From Vicia villosa (taxonomy: Eukaryota > Streptophyta > Magnoliopsida > Fabales > Fabaceae), in contig NC_081183.1 of NCBI RefSeq assembly GCF_029867415.1, positions 12,706,404-12,770,403 of the forward strand: a stretch of DNA of 64,000 bases. Reading direction: 5' to 3'. The position numbers and the translations under genes were made by a program. The notes under the pieces were generated by a model. The model had not been told where the DNA came from. It worked only from the letters and a program-made list of their open reading frames with translations, and did not search any database. Shown here piece after piece: positions 12,024 to 25,108 of this stretch (within the stretch, counting starts at the first letter, position 1; each line of letters starts with the position of its first letter).

Positions 12024-12290
12024 AAGGATCCATCTTTGAAGGACCGACATACAATTGCCTTATTGGTGGCAAGGATCCTTCCTTGAAGGTCCAACATATA
12101 ACTGTCTTATAGGCGACAAAGATCTTTCCATGAAGATTCACCATACATCTGCCTTATAGACGGAAAGTATCCTTCCTTGAAAGTCCAACATGAAATTGCC
12201 TTATAAGCGACAAGGATCCTTTCTCGAAGATCCAATATATAATTGCCTTCTAGATGGGAAATATCCTTTATTGAAGATCTAACATATAAT
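12024..12290. repeat. Tandem repeat of about 47 bp, six copies
   Basis: A diverged unit of the form 'aaggatccttccttgaaggt' plus 'ccaacatataattgccttataggcgac' recurs starting near 12024, 12071, 12118, 12164, 12213 and 12259. The sequence after it ('gaggcatctcattaaaaacc', 'cttgcagggaaaaa') resembles gypsy LTRs, so the array probably sits in the LTR of the gypsy relic whose RNase H is at 13352. Confidence 0.85.
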
Positions 12291-12618
12291 TGATTATATC
12301 ACTCGACAATTAAGATGATGAGGCATCTCATTAAAAACCCCAGACCTTGCAGGGAAAAATTGAGAGCCTACCTTTGATACATAAAAATTAAATCTTTAAG
12401 AGGATTCATACATACGTGAGCTAGGGCATTTTCCTTATTAAACAAGAAATATTACATAATTAACTATAATATTATCTCAAATTAAAAGAATTCTAAGTCC
12501 CAGGGGATAAACCGTTGTCTAGTTGCTCAAGCTTGTAGACGTCATGTATTAACTTCTAGTATATTTAATACGAACCTTCTTAGTTATGCAACAACTTTCA
12601 AAACTGAGTGGGTGCAGC

Positions 12619-12899
12619 TAGAGCTGTCAAATGGGTCGGCCCAACCCAGCCCGCTTCGGCCCGATGGGCCAATGTGTTTAAATGGGCTAGCCCGACCCGA
12701 CCCGATTTCTAAATGGGCCACGTAAAATAAGCTCGACCCATTTTTCAATGGCCTGTGCGGCCCGATGGGCCAACCCGGCCCGTATTTCAATATTATAGTT
12801 TTAATTTTATAAAAAGGATATAATGGATAAATGCAACACAACATAAGTAGAGAGTCATCATAAATGTATATAAGTGATGTTTAAAATATTTATCCATAA

Positions 12900-12952
<53 letters not shown>

Positions 12953-13343
12953 ACAAAGTCATCCATGTAAAAGTACAAAGTAACTTAATATTATCACTCA
13001 TACTTATCAAATTTTCTCTCCATCTCACAACAATTTCCTTTATCACATCATCTTGAAAATATATCTTCATCCTCTTTAACTTTTCTTTATCACTTGAAAA
13101 CACATTTATAAAATTATATCTTATCTCAATCTTTTTTCCTCAAAATTTACCAAAATCTTTTTTTAATGGGCCAGCCCGAAGCCCGCTTGGCCCGGCCCGA
13201 CCCAGCCCATAAAAAACATAGGCCCGATGGACTGGCCCAAAAAGATAGGTTCGTGTTTTTTAAGGTATTTTGCGGCATGGCCCGCGCTAAATTTTTGGGC
13301 TTATGGGCCGGCCCGATGGGCCGAGCCCATTTTAACAGCTCTA
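12619..13343. mobile_element. hAT-type MITE (725 bp) with GC-rich ends
   Basis: The left end is TAGAGCTGTCAAATGGG, and the right end read in reverse is TAGAGCTGTTAAAATGGG. The flanking 8-mers are ggtgcagc (12611-12618) and ggtgcaac (13344-13351), seven of eight identical, as expected of a hAT duplication. The subterminal zones are packed with 'ggcccgatgggcc' type palindromes. The frames seen in these zones are low-complexity and do not look like genes. A (TA)n tract lies inside at 12904-12950. Confidence 0.88.
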
Positions 13344-13351
13344 GGTGCAAC

Positions 13352-13645
13352 CTATGGTCTAAGCACGTGGTCGTCTTCTTGCATCTATATGAGGAGGTTG
13401 TCTGGGTCTTCTAAGATAATTCAGGCACCAATCCTCTTTAGATTCGAGGTGCCATCTAGTGATAATATCCATTATATGGCGAACCTTATCGCCAATGGGT
13501 GAACTGAACTCCGCTAAGAAGTCTACAAACACATGTGATTTTATGCTTCATTTAGGTACTAAATGGATATCGTACTTGAATAGAGTAATTGACCAGGATA
13601 CCATTCTACATGCTAGATCCGACGTTTTTAGGATCTGACGGATTG
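13352..13645 (-). pseudogene. Ty3/gypsy (Tat-like) RNase H relic
   Basis: Read on the minus strand, the segment gives PIRQILKTSDLACRMVSWSI, then a LFKYDIHLVPK region, then IKSHVFVDFLAEFSSP. This follows the Tat/Ogre RNase H pattern PIRQxLxxPxLAGRMxxWxxxLxExDIxYxP, then KxQxLADFLAEF. It contains stops and lies directly beside the hAT MITE, which inserted downstream of the DFLAEF motif. The rest of pol is missing. Confidence 0.7.
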
Positions 13646-14314
13646 GATAATTGCTCTTGACCATCACACAATGCCCATGGAAGCATGGTTTGAGTTTCTG
13701 TTATGATAATCATAAGGTTCAATTTCAATAACACTTTGATATGTGAGGAAAAGAACAATAGAAGCCAAAATAAATGTCCTTTAACAATAATAAGCAATAA
13801 GCAGAAAATATAACACATTAGGCGAAAAAAGCTTAAAGGTTTATTTATCCAGTTCGATCAAAAGATCTACTCAGGGGAGAGATCGTAGCTCTTCAATTCA
13901 TTATAGTCACAAAAGTTGTTACAAGAGATGACATATAAGTTACAAGAAAATAGCATTTGCCTTCAGAGTTCCCAAGAACAAACCCTTATTTTCTACCTAA
14001 ATGTTTCTCAAGCTCTCAAACTCTTAATATATGAATCACTCATACCGAAGGTTTTAGAAGTATTTCCCAATTCCCTTAGATAACTCAAAACATTTTCCAA
14101 AACCCTTGTCTTTCTAAGTTTTTCCTTGGGAAGACCCTAAACCCTTTGATTTACCTTTTTGCTATAAATTCTAAGACTGTCACACTATAAAATACTAAAG
14201 AGATACATATTTATAATTACTAAAACCCAACATATAAAGCCCAAAACACAACCCATTAATAATTAGAATAAAATATTGTAAATGTCTTATAATATATTTT
14301 ATATTAATTTAGAC

Positions 14315-14320
<6 letters not shown>
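13646..14320. other. Unassigned, LTR-like DNA
   Basis: No coding frame. The phrases 'tttatttatccagttcgatc' and 'tactcaggggagagatcgta' (13838-13890) resemble retrotransposon LTR sequence, but no borders were found. Confidence 0.35.

Positions 14321-14401
<81 letters not shown>
14321..14401. repeat. (TA)n microsatellite, 81 bp
   Basis: Pure TA dinucleotide run. Confidence 0.97.
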
Positions 14402-14403
<2 letters not shown>

Positions 14404-14539
14404 TAACATTACATAACGGATTTGCAAACTCGAAATTTGCGAATTGTTCAAATTGGACATTCTTGTTGCTTTTCGGCTTCCTGAATTTTGGCAATAACAA
14501 AAAATGTTTTCCTACTCTTTATCAACAAAGGTTTTAAGG

Positions 14540-15725
14540 CATACTTCAATAGTTTCCTCACAGTAATCAAAATCGCCAAAGTTAGTCTATCAATTTTTGG
14601 TTCTTTTTGAGTCTTTGCTTTATGTTGTCCCTATCTTCTTTATGTCTTTTTGAATATGTTTGTAAAGGTAAGGAAGAAGCTTGTTAAGATTCAAAGAAGT
14701 TTTCTTTGGGGATGAGTGAAAGAAGATTCTAATATCTCATAGGTCAAATGGGATAATGTTTGTACGCCTTAGAGCAAAAAAGGGGGAGGAGGTTAGGAGT
14801 TAAGGACCCATGGTTGGTAAATCTACCCATTTTGACTATGTGGGAATGAAGATTGATTACAAGTACTTCAAGTATTTGATATGTTATTCCTATAGCTAGA
14901 TATAGTACCTCAATTGTTTCTTCTCTTTGACCGTGGGGGGAGGGGGGAGGCAACTGATTTCTGATACACTACTTCTTGGTGGAAATGTGTGTCTCCTTTT
15001 GGATCTCTAGTGGAGGAGATCCTTCTTTTCCCGTGAGTTATAGTTGATAACCTTCTCTATACGCTTCAATGTTTTACTCTATCTAAGGATAGAGATAAGT
15101 GAAATTAGAATCTTACATAAGATTGTATTTTCTCTGGTATCTTTGCTTACCATGTTCACTTGGACCTTCCTATCTCTTATTTGGCTTACGATGTAGTTGA
15201 GAACTTGGCATGTTGTGGTCTTGCTTATTTGGAGGGTTCATAGTAATGATATCTTTAATAGTGTTTTAACAATCGTGAAAAAGTGGAGGAGAAGAGTATT
15301 GTTTGACCTGTAAATGGTTTTAGGTAGAGTAGAGGTGGACTCATGTACTTTCTCTAACTGTCTTCAGAACCTTATCCTTATTCTTAATTAATAGTGGACC
15401 AAGTGTATGTTTGGATTCAGAGGTTGATAGTGATTTGTAGTTTTTGGTTCTCTCTTAGTAAGTTCTTATTTGTTAATGTTAATTCTAATAGTTTGATATC
15501 TAACCTAAATCATAGTGATGAGGTTTCTAACTCCTTGAATGTTTTATCTACGAGATCCATCTGGATTTTAGTTGTTTTGATGCTTATCTCATTTTTTATT
15601 TTTTCGATTGTACATTTTCTTTTTCTTGCGGTAGTTTGTTTAGCTCTTCTTATGTTAACCGATACTTTTTTCAATTTAATAATTTTTAAATCTTTATTAA
15701 AATATTATTTTATCATTAAAAGAAA
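14540..15725 (+). pseudogene. L1-type LINE 3' fragment (end of RT, C-terminal region, 3' UTR)
   Basis: The plus-strand frame near 14610-14715 gives FVKVRKKLVKIQRSFLWG, the hallmark end of plant L1 reverse transcriptase. It is followed by a degraded 'WVxWxxVCxPxxxGGLG' block (14745-14800), and near 15205-15290 by a WxxxRNxxIFN-like block (RTWHVVVLLIWRVHSNDIFN). From about 15390 a T-rich 3' UTR follows, ending near 15725 in A-rich sequence. Several stops are present, the 5' end is missing as is usual for LINE copies, and no clear target duplication was found. Confidence 0.7.
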
Positions 15726-15980
15726 CTAACATATCCAAAAATCTATAATTTTCATCCATTTTTTATTCAAATTAAACCAAATTCACCCCTAAAGATGTCC
15801 AACAATAAGCAACACCAACAAAGCAACCATAAGTGAAAAATATTTTTGAAAAAAAAAAAAAAAAAAAGGTGTTTAATTAAGTGGTATGTTTGTTGAGTAG
15901 GAAAGAGAGAAGTTGGGTGGTGGAATGGGAGTAGTTGGATTTAGACACCAAAACAAAGCAACCATAAACTAAGAAATAAC

Positions 15981-15988
15981 TATAAATA
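15981..15988 (+). promoter_or_regulatory. METE TATA box
   Basis: TATAAATA precedes a CT-rich leader that starts near 16010-16020 (repeated ctctct). The position is right for the METE transcript. No other strong TATA lies between here and the coding start. Confidence 0.7.
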
Positions 15989-16009
15989 CTCCTAACTTCA
16001 CTCCATTTC

Positions 16010-16985
16010 ACTCGCACCATTCTCTCTCATTTCACAAAATAGTAAGAACTAGTCTCTCTCTCACAAAATCAAAGGTACCAGAGACTCTCACTCTCATTCA
16101 TCCATTTTTCATTCTTTCTCTTCTCTTTTTACACATTCATATTTCTATATAATCTTCACATAATCTTCATTGTTTTCTCGCTACACTCCTTCCTTATTCC
16201 CTATCATTTCATCTTATTATACCACTTTTCTTTCATTTCACATCATCTTCATTATTCTTTATTATTACTGGTAATTATTATGTTTACTCAATGATAACTT
16301 GCTTAATACGCTTTCTATATGTTTTTGTAATTCTGCTTTTTTATATCTGTTGTTGTATGTTTTTGTTGATCCATAACTGGATTAAGGTTTTAAATAACGG
16401 ACGCGGTCTGGTCTGGTTGCGATCCTGTAAAGGTGTTGTGACACTGATTGCGGTCGGTACATGTGTTACTTTTTCATGAAAACTGTGAATAAGGGTATTG
16501 GTAATCTAGTTTTGTTGCGGCCGTTTTCACTGTAATGGACGGTTTTTAAAACCTAGACATGGATTTTCATAGAATTTTTTAAAATAAAACTAAAATTCAA
16601 TGATCATGTGCTATAAGGTTTTTAATAGCCGATGATCATCGCAGTAATGGTTGCGGTAAGCCGGTAACCGAGGCATTGAAAACTCATATGCCGCGGCCTC
16701 AATAGGAGTCACGGACATATTATATGTTATATTAGTCTCAGTGTCATGTTATATGTTATATCAGTGTCTGTGTCATGTTTGGTGTTCGTGTGTATTAGAG
16801 TTTCATATCGGATGTAAATCAAAAATATGAATCATCTGATCTTCATCAAACGGTTTTGATTTACCGATTGTAATGACTATGTGAAATGACTTTTGATTTT
16901 GTGTTTTTGATAACAAAATGTGATTTGAAATGAAACATAGAGGACTGAGATTTGTCTGATCAATTTTCATCTGGTGTTATAGAAA
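16010..16985 (+). other. METE 5' leader containing a long 5' UTR intron
   Basis: The leader is CT-rich to about 16270. An intron must end at the AG of 'gtgttatag' (16981-16982), three bases before the ATG. Two donors fit: aaag|gtacc (16075) or actg|gtaat (16271). The second follows the whole CT-rich leader and seems likelier. The intron contains a small inverted-repeat element (16385-16554). Confidence 0.6.
16385..16554. mobile_element. Small MITE-like element in the METE 5' UTR intron
   Basis: The left end is AGGTTTTAAATAACGGACG, and the right end read in reverse is AGGTTTTTAAAAACCGTCC (alignment with small gaps). The inner sequence is rich in tgcgg/ccgc motifs. A shorter related segment follows at about 16616-16680. 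No clear target duplication was found. Confidence 0.5.
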
Positions 16986-19900
16986 ATGGCATCACACATT
17001 GTTGGATATCCTCGCATGGGCCCCAAGAGAGAGCTCAAGTTCGCTCTCGAGTCATTCTGGGATAAGAAGAGCAGCGCCGAGGATTTGGAAAAGGTGGCTG
17101 CTGATCTCAGGGCATCTATCTGGAAACAGATGGCTAGTGCCGGGATCAAGTACATCCCCAGCAACACTTTCGCATACTATGATCAGGTGCTCAATACCAC
17201 CGCCATGCTCGGTGCCGTTCCACCAAGATACGGATGGACTGGCGGTGAGATTGGATTCGATACCTACTTCTCTATGGGAAGAGGTAATGCGACCGTGCCT
17301 GCCATGGAGATGACCAAGTGGTTCGACACCAACTAGTAAGTGATGATGGCTCATATTGTTCATAATGATTCAATGCTTATGATAATGACCTAATTACTGA
17401 AATTCTGTGTTTACGCGCGATGATTCAGCCACTTCATTGTCCCCGAATTGGGACCTGATACGAAGTTCACTTACGCTTCTCACAAGGCCGTGAATGAGTA
17501 CAAGGAAGCCAAGGCGGTATGCATTTATAGTAATTTGGATTAACTTGTGATGATGGTTTTTGCATCGTATGCGGGATTCTTTTTTCGTGTTTACCGATCT
17601 TTACTTTAATTTTGCTTTCAGCTTGGAGTAGACACAATTCCGGTCCTTGTTGGCCCCGTAACATACTTGTTGCTATCCAAGCCTGCGAACGGTGTTGATC
17701 CATCCTTCGATCTTCTTACTCTCCTCCCTAAAGTCATTGCTGTCTACAAGTAAGAATCTAGCTTATAGAGAAGTACTTAAATAATAAGTGCTTAATTAGG
17801 CTTTTTTATCTACACAAGGCCTACATCCATGTTACTTCTCTAACTTGCTTATTATTATTATTAACTCAGGGAAGTTGTGGAGGATCTTAAGGCAGCTGGT
17901 GCTTCATGGATTCAATTCGACGAGCCTACACTTGTCTTGGACCTTGAACCTCACAAGTTGCATGCATTTACTGCAGCATACTCAGATCTTGCTTCCTCTT
18001 TATCTGGTTTAAATGTTCTCGTTGAGACCTACTTTGCCGACATTCCTGCTGACGCATACAAGACGCTTACCAGTCTGCCCGGCGTCACAGCATTCGGAGT
18101 TGATTTAGTCCGTGGAGCTAAGACTGTTGATTTGATCAAGGGTGGATTTCCTAGCGGAAAATACTTGTTCGCTGGAGTCGTTGACGGAAGGAACATTTGG
18201 GCTAACGATCTTACTGCTTCTCTGATTACATTAAACGGGCTCGAGAACGTCGTCGGAAAAGGTATTTCGTCAAAACAAGCATTTCATGAAAATTTTGACA
18301 GACTTTTCTATTTATGACTTGTCTATTGATCTAAGTACTTGTTAGACTGTTTGAAGTCCATAAGCTGTTTTCAGCTTACATAAGCACTTAAATGATGAGA
18401 GCTTAATTAAACTGTTTGTCCAAACAAGGCCTTAATAATATAGTGACTTGATACATATATCTATTTTTTCGAAAATGTGTGCAGATAAACTAGTTGTGTC
18501 AACCTCTTGTTCACTTCTCCACACCGCTGTTGATCTCGTTAACGAGACCAAGTTGGATAACGAGATTAAATCATGGCTAGCTTTTGCTGCCCAAAAAGTT
18601 GTTGAAGTAAATGCATTGGCCAATGCATTGGCTGGTCAAAAAGACGATGCCTTCTTCTCTTCTAATTCCGCAGCTCTGGCTTCAAGAAAGACCTCTCCGA
18701 GAGTGACTAACGAGGCTGTTCAGAAGGCTGTGAGTGTTCGACTCATCGTTTTTTTTTAATCAGAATCACGAAATTCATTCTAGTGTTAGTTATGACATCC
18801 TTTATTTTTCCCTCGCAGGCTGCTGCATTGAAGGGTTCTGACCATCGCCGTGCCACAAACGTCAGCACCAGACTCGACGCACAACAAAAGAAGCTCAACC
18901 TTCCTGTCCTTCCAACCACTACCATTGGATCCTTCCCTCAGACCCCTGAGTTGAGAAGGGTGCGACGTGAATACAAGGCTAACAAGTAAGATATACTCGT
19001 AGCTGATAGCTTGGCTCGGCTTTCTTCACCATTTTCCGTGTTTTTATTGACTCTAATCTTGTTTTTTCTTTTACAGGATCTCAGAGGAAGAGTATGTTAA
19101 AGAAATTAAAGAGGAAATCCGTAAAGTCGTTGAACTCCAAGAAAAGCTCGATATTGACGTCCTTGTACACGGAGAGCCTGAGGTTAGTTCTCATACTATT
19201 GCAAGATTTTACGCACTTCATTATGATAATGTCGATTCCTGATTGTACTTCCGATTAATTGTTTTGTTGCCTTTCATTGCAGAGAAACGATATGGTTGAG
19301 TACTTTGGTGAGCAATTGTCAGGCTTTGCCTTCACTGTTAATGGTTGGGTGCAATCTTATGGATCTCGCTGCGTGAAGCCACCGATCATCTACGGTGACG
19401 TGAGCCGTCCCAAACCAATGACTGTCTTCTGGTCATCTACTGCTCAGAGCATGACCAAGCGTCCAATGAAGGGAATGCTTACCGGTCCCGTTACCATTCT
19501 CAACTGGTCCTTTGTTCGAAATGACCAGCCTAGGTATAAATTCAGACTCATCTTAACATGGTGTGAAAAACTTCAAATTTTAATCAGTTTATGATTTATT
19601 GTTAACGCTGTACCGTAATCAACGTTCTACAGATCCGAGACTACCTATCAGATTGCTTTGGCTATCAAGGATGAAGTCGAAGACCTTGAAAAAGCCGGTA
19701 TCACTGTTATCCAAATCGACGAGGCTGCCTTGAGAGAAGGGCTACCATTGAGGAAAGCGGCACAAGCTCAATACTTGGACTGGGCTGTCCACTCCTTCAG
19801 GATCACCAATGTTGGTGTGCAGGATACTACTCAGATCCACACACACATGTGCTACTCTCACTTCAATGATATCATCCACTCAATCATTGACATGGATGCT

Positions 19901-20203
19901 GATGTGATCACCATTGAGAATTCTCGCTCTGACGAAAAGCTCCTAAGGGTGTTCCGCGATGGAGTTAAGTATGGAGCTGGAATCGGCCCTGGAGTTTACG
20001 ACATTCACTCCCCAAGAATACCACCAACCGAAGAAATTGCTGATAGGATGAACAAGATGCTTGCTGTGCTCGAGACCAACATTTTGTGGGTCAATCCTGA
20101 TTGCGGTCTCAAGACTCGCAAGTACACCGAGGTGAATCCTGCCCTCACAAACATGGTTGCGGCCACAAAACTCATCCGCAACCAGCTTGCAAGTGGCAAG
20201 TAA
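16986..20203 (+). CDS. METE: Cobalamin-independent methionine synthase (nine coding exons)
   Basis: Makes methionine by moving the methyl group of 5-methyltetrahydropteroyltri-L-glutamate to homocysteine (EC 2.1.1.14). Exons: 16986-17335, 17429-17516, 17622-17749, 17870-18261, 18485-18729, 18819-18985, 19077-19182, 19283-19533, 19633-20203. All introns are GT-AG. The spliced frame is 2298 nt and gives 765 residues, the usual plant length. The N-terminus [17 protein letters not shown] has no transit peptide, so the cytosolic isoform is likely. The homocysteine-binding TTIGSFPQT lies at about 435-443 and Asp605 in [10 protein letters not shown]. The zinc ligands fall at His647, Cys649 (HTHMC), Glu671 (TIENSRSDE) and Cys733 (NPDCG), and the proton-donor His701 is in DIHSPR. 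No damage is seen. The 3' UTR reaches to about 20460. Confidence 0.97.
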
Positions 20204-20461
20204 ATGGTGTTAAGAAAGTAGAATCTATGTAATCACACAATGGTTGTGCTTGATATTTTTTTGGTTTTTTTGCAATAATGTGAGTTGAATATTTTGGTGT
20301 TGAGTATGCTCTTTTGAGCAAGGGATCCTTCCCTCACACCACACCACAGCTTTTTCTTTTTTGTATTTCAAAATATTTTGTAATTTTTGTATGGCATTGC
20401 CTCTATTATATAATGCAATTGATGTTGAGTAAATTTCTCGATGCAATATTTCAATTTCTTT

Positions 20462-21741
<1,280 letters not shown>

Positions 21742-22603
21742 TAGGGATGTCGACTTGCCTCCGTTAGCGGGGATCCCCGTGGGGATTGTAACATCCCAAT
21801 TTACCCCGTCGAATATTAAAAAAATCAGAGTAATTTTTTTCCAATCAATACATAGGAAATCATGATGTCACGCATTACATTAAATCATATATCACAAAAT
21901 ATCTTCTCATTTTAATAAAACAGATACATAACACTAATATTCAGATGAACCAATGTATACTTCATAAATATTAAACTTCACATTTTCATACACAGTGGAA
22001 ATTATTCATGTTCATGTTACCAAAACAATATTCACATCTATACACAACGACTAAATATCCATCCTTTCCCGAGTGTTACGTATCAGAGCAAGACCCGACT
22101 CAACAGAAGCAACGAAAGACTAACATCTTCCAAGCTATTTCGAAAGCGCACTAATCTTCTTAATCTGCACGTTACCAACATAGGGGTAACATTCAAACAG
22201 AAGGGTGAGATATCGAACCATATAAACAGGAGTATGATAAACAATATGCATTAGAGTTCGAGTATCATAAATTCACCACTCCGCAGTATTAACATCGCAA
22301 TTCACGTCATAATATCCAACAAGCAATTCACGTCATACTTCAAGTCACAATACATCATATACATTCATAAAATCACGTCATAGCACTTCACAATTAAATT
22401 ACACTTATGCAAAACAAGATGCGACACTAACAATGCACATGCATGTGGTATCCAGGGCTTCAGCGCCCATCGCCAATTGCCAGTTATTAGAGGCACATCA
22501 AAACAGGCATAAGCCTTCGTCACTATTTTGCCAGTCCAGGCCGTCACAGAATTATGCAATGCATGTGACTGGACACATGCAACATCACATCCACAATCAC
22601 AAC

Positions 22604-23127
22604 TAGGGGTGGCAAAACGGGTCGTGGCCGTTGGGTCGGCCCGCGCACCCGCCAAAAAATGGCGGGTTGGGTTGGGATTTTAAACCCGCCGCTCGCCAAA
22701 GCCCGCCCCGCCAAAACCCGCCGCCCGCCATAGTCCGTCCAGCCAATGCCCGCCGCCCGCCAAAGCCCGCCCCTCCTCCAAAATTCCCTCTTTTTTAGTT
22801 AATTCTAGTAATTCCAATTCTTAATGGTTTATTTTATATATTTATTTGTAAATATATGTAATATTTTTTTAAGTAAAATTTGTTAAACAATTGCTTTTAT
22901 AAAAAATAAGTGAAAAATTTAATTAAAAGGTAAAAAAAACTATTAATCTATTTAAAAAATGAAAAAAAATATAAATAAAAATAGGCGGGCAAGCCCACCA
23001 CCCGCCAACCCTCCATCTTGGCGGGGAGGGCATGATTTTTATGCCCATTTCACTTGGTGGGCATGCCCGTCCCGCTCGTTTTTTGGCGGGCATAAGGCGG
23101 GACGAACGGCCCATTTTGTCACCCCTA
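22604..23127. mobile_element. hAT-type MITE (524 bp) nested in the solo LTR
   Basis: The left end is TAGGGGTGGCAAAACGGG, and the right end read in reverse is TAGGGGTGACAAAATGGG. The flanking 8-mers are atcacaac (22596-22603) and atcacaat (23128-23135), seven of eight. The subterminal zones carry repeated 'cccgccaaaacccgcc' and 'ggcggg' words, and the core is AT-rich. Non-coding; the frames in it are compositional artefacts. Confidence 0.9.
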
Positions 23128-24874
23128 ATCACAATAAAACTCTTCACGAGGCATACGCCTATATCACTGTTATTAAGAAAAAATAGAGGTAATTCATCAT
23201 CATCACATCGTTACTGGCCATAGGCCTACAACTTAGTATCAACATACCAATACCACAAATCAACAACAACATACCACGACAACATATCGACAACAAACCA
23301 ACATCCATAAATCAACACAAATAATTCACGGCAATTTAACGGCAGAACAACATTTGGCCATAAAGCCTATAAAACTATCTTGCCAATAAACAGTGGCAAT
23401 TCACCAACTCACTTCACCTGCAATTTCACATAATTCGGCAAATATTCAATATACCAAATTCAACCAAAACAACCTACACGCATTCCGTAATTATTCAGAC
23501 AGTTTTCGATTCAATCCGCTTAATTAATTTTTTTTGTCGATTAAAATTACTAATATTCTATTCGGTGCAATTCTCATCAATTTTCTATTATTAAAACTAG
23601 TTCTCTGCCATTAACATTGGCTCTGCTACTAAGCACCTGCTATCTGCTATTACGCCTGTTGTTATCAACACACTGTGTTACAAAATCCTACTCCTACCAT
23701 TTCATTTCTCTATTATCTTAATAAGCGTGTTACTAATTAAATTTAACTATTACAAATATACTACATCTGTCATTTATACCACTTCTGTTATTTATAATAC
23801 TTTTGTTAATTATACTACTGTTACTAACATACACATGCTACTAACAAATCTTTTCTGCTAAAATTCCAAATCAGGCTACCAATTGAGTCATACACACTTC
23901 TGTTAATTTTATTTTGGTTGAACCTATCATCAAGTTATTTCTTGCTGCTAATATACAGTTCCTGCAACTCGTTCTAAAATTCCGAAAGATGTGTTCTACT
24001 ATTTTAATTACTGGTAGGTTAAAACATGTTTTCATTGAATGAAATTAAATTAAATAAGGGATAGAAAAAAATTGGAAAAACACTACTAGGATGCCCATCC
24101 CTCATGTATGGGCCGCCCACCCCCATTGTTCTTATTTTATTTTTATTATAGACCTGGGCACCCACCCCATTGGTATGGGGCCCCCACCCCCATTTTTCTT
24201 TCTTTTTATAGACCTGGGGCGCCCACCCCATTGCTATGGGCCCCCACCCCCATTTTTCTATTTCTCTTTATTTCTCCTCTCAGGTTCCAGTTTTCAGTCC
24301 CAATTCATCGTTCAATTTTTCATGGCATCCAGAAATTATAGAATCTAATTCAGATTACAGTGACACATATACATTTTTAACAACATACTATTCACATAAT
24401 AAAATCAGCTTCATCATCAATTTCAGAGAATTATCTCAACAATAATATCAACATAGACAGCAAAACAACCAAGCACAATAGAGATTTCAACACCAAAAAA
24501 TCCCACATATTATTCATCATAATTCTGGTTATATAGTTGAACTCCACCCTTACCTTGTATTCGGAGTCCGCTCTACGATTTCCGCTCGAATTCCAAGCTT
24601 CTGGCTTCACAAAATTCTTCTGTTTTCTCCTTCTCGGTATAGCTCACGTATCTCTTTTTCCTTCTCTTCTTCACGACAACCCATTATCCAAAACGTTCGT
24701 TCTTTCCTTCTTTTTCCTTTGCTAGCACTTCTCCACAAAACCTACTGATACCTTAATTTCCCTTCTTTTATTCATTTTAAACAAAATAATAATATTTTGT
24801 TTTTATTACTCTTATTGAGCTTCCTTTCCACACCTCCCCTCTTTTACTACTTCTAACCATTAAAAGCCCATATA

Positions 24875-24925
<51 letters not shown>
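24875..24925. repeat. (AAT)n microsatellite, about 50 bp
   Basis: An uninterrupted taa/aat run inside the solo LTR. Confidence 0.95.
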
Positions 24926-24933
<8 letters not shown>

Positions 24934-25108
24934 TACTTCCCCAACTTAATCAACTCAATTAATTTCACAATAGCCGCTTAACCCAATATATCACAATTCC
25001 CATAATTCCAACAAATAATTCTGAAATAATTTAATTAGATAATTAATTAAATTTTCGGGCGTTACAGGGATTCCCTGTTTGGGGCCCCAAAGACGGGGAA
25101 TTTTCCCC

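Larger units (their letters stand above)
21787..25066 (-). mobile_element. Tekay-like solo LTR, TSD gggat
   Basis: The ends are TGTAACATCCC at 21787 and GGGCGTTACA at 25066, flanked by gggat on both sides (21782-21786, 25067-25071). The minus strand is the likely sense: the phrase at 22160-22205, read in reverse, gives 'ctcacccttctgtttgaatg', also found in plus sense at 58551 in another LTR of this family. Without the nested hAT MITE it is about 2.75 kb, matching the 2758-bp solo LTR at 56300. There is no coding region. 24080-24260 holds a GC-rich run of four irregular 'cccacccccat' repeats. Confidence 0.87.

Noticed and set aside
13147..13502. Proline/arginine-rich frames at the edge of the hAT MITE
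   Set aside because: They translate GC-rich 'ggcccgatgggcc' words of the MITE terminus; no domain and opposite-strand mirrors are present.
15394..15729. 111-codon hydrophobic frame suggesting a membrane protein
   Set aside because: T-rich 3' UTR of the LINE fragment, which gives Phe/Leu/Ile-rich translations by composition.
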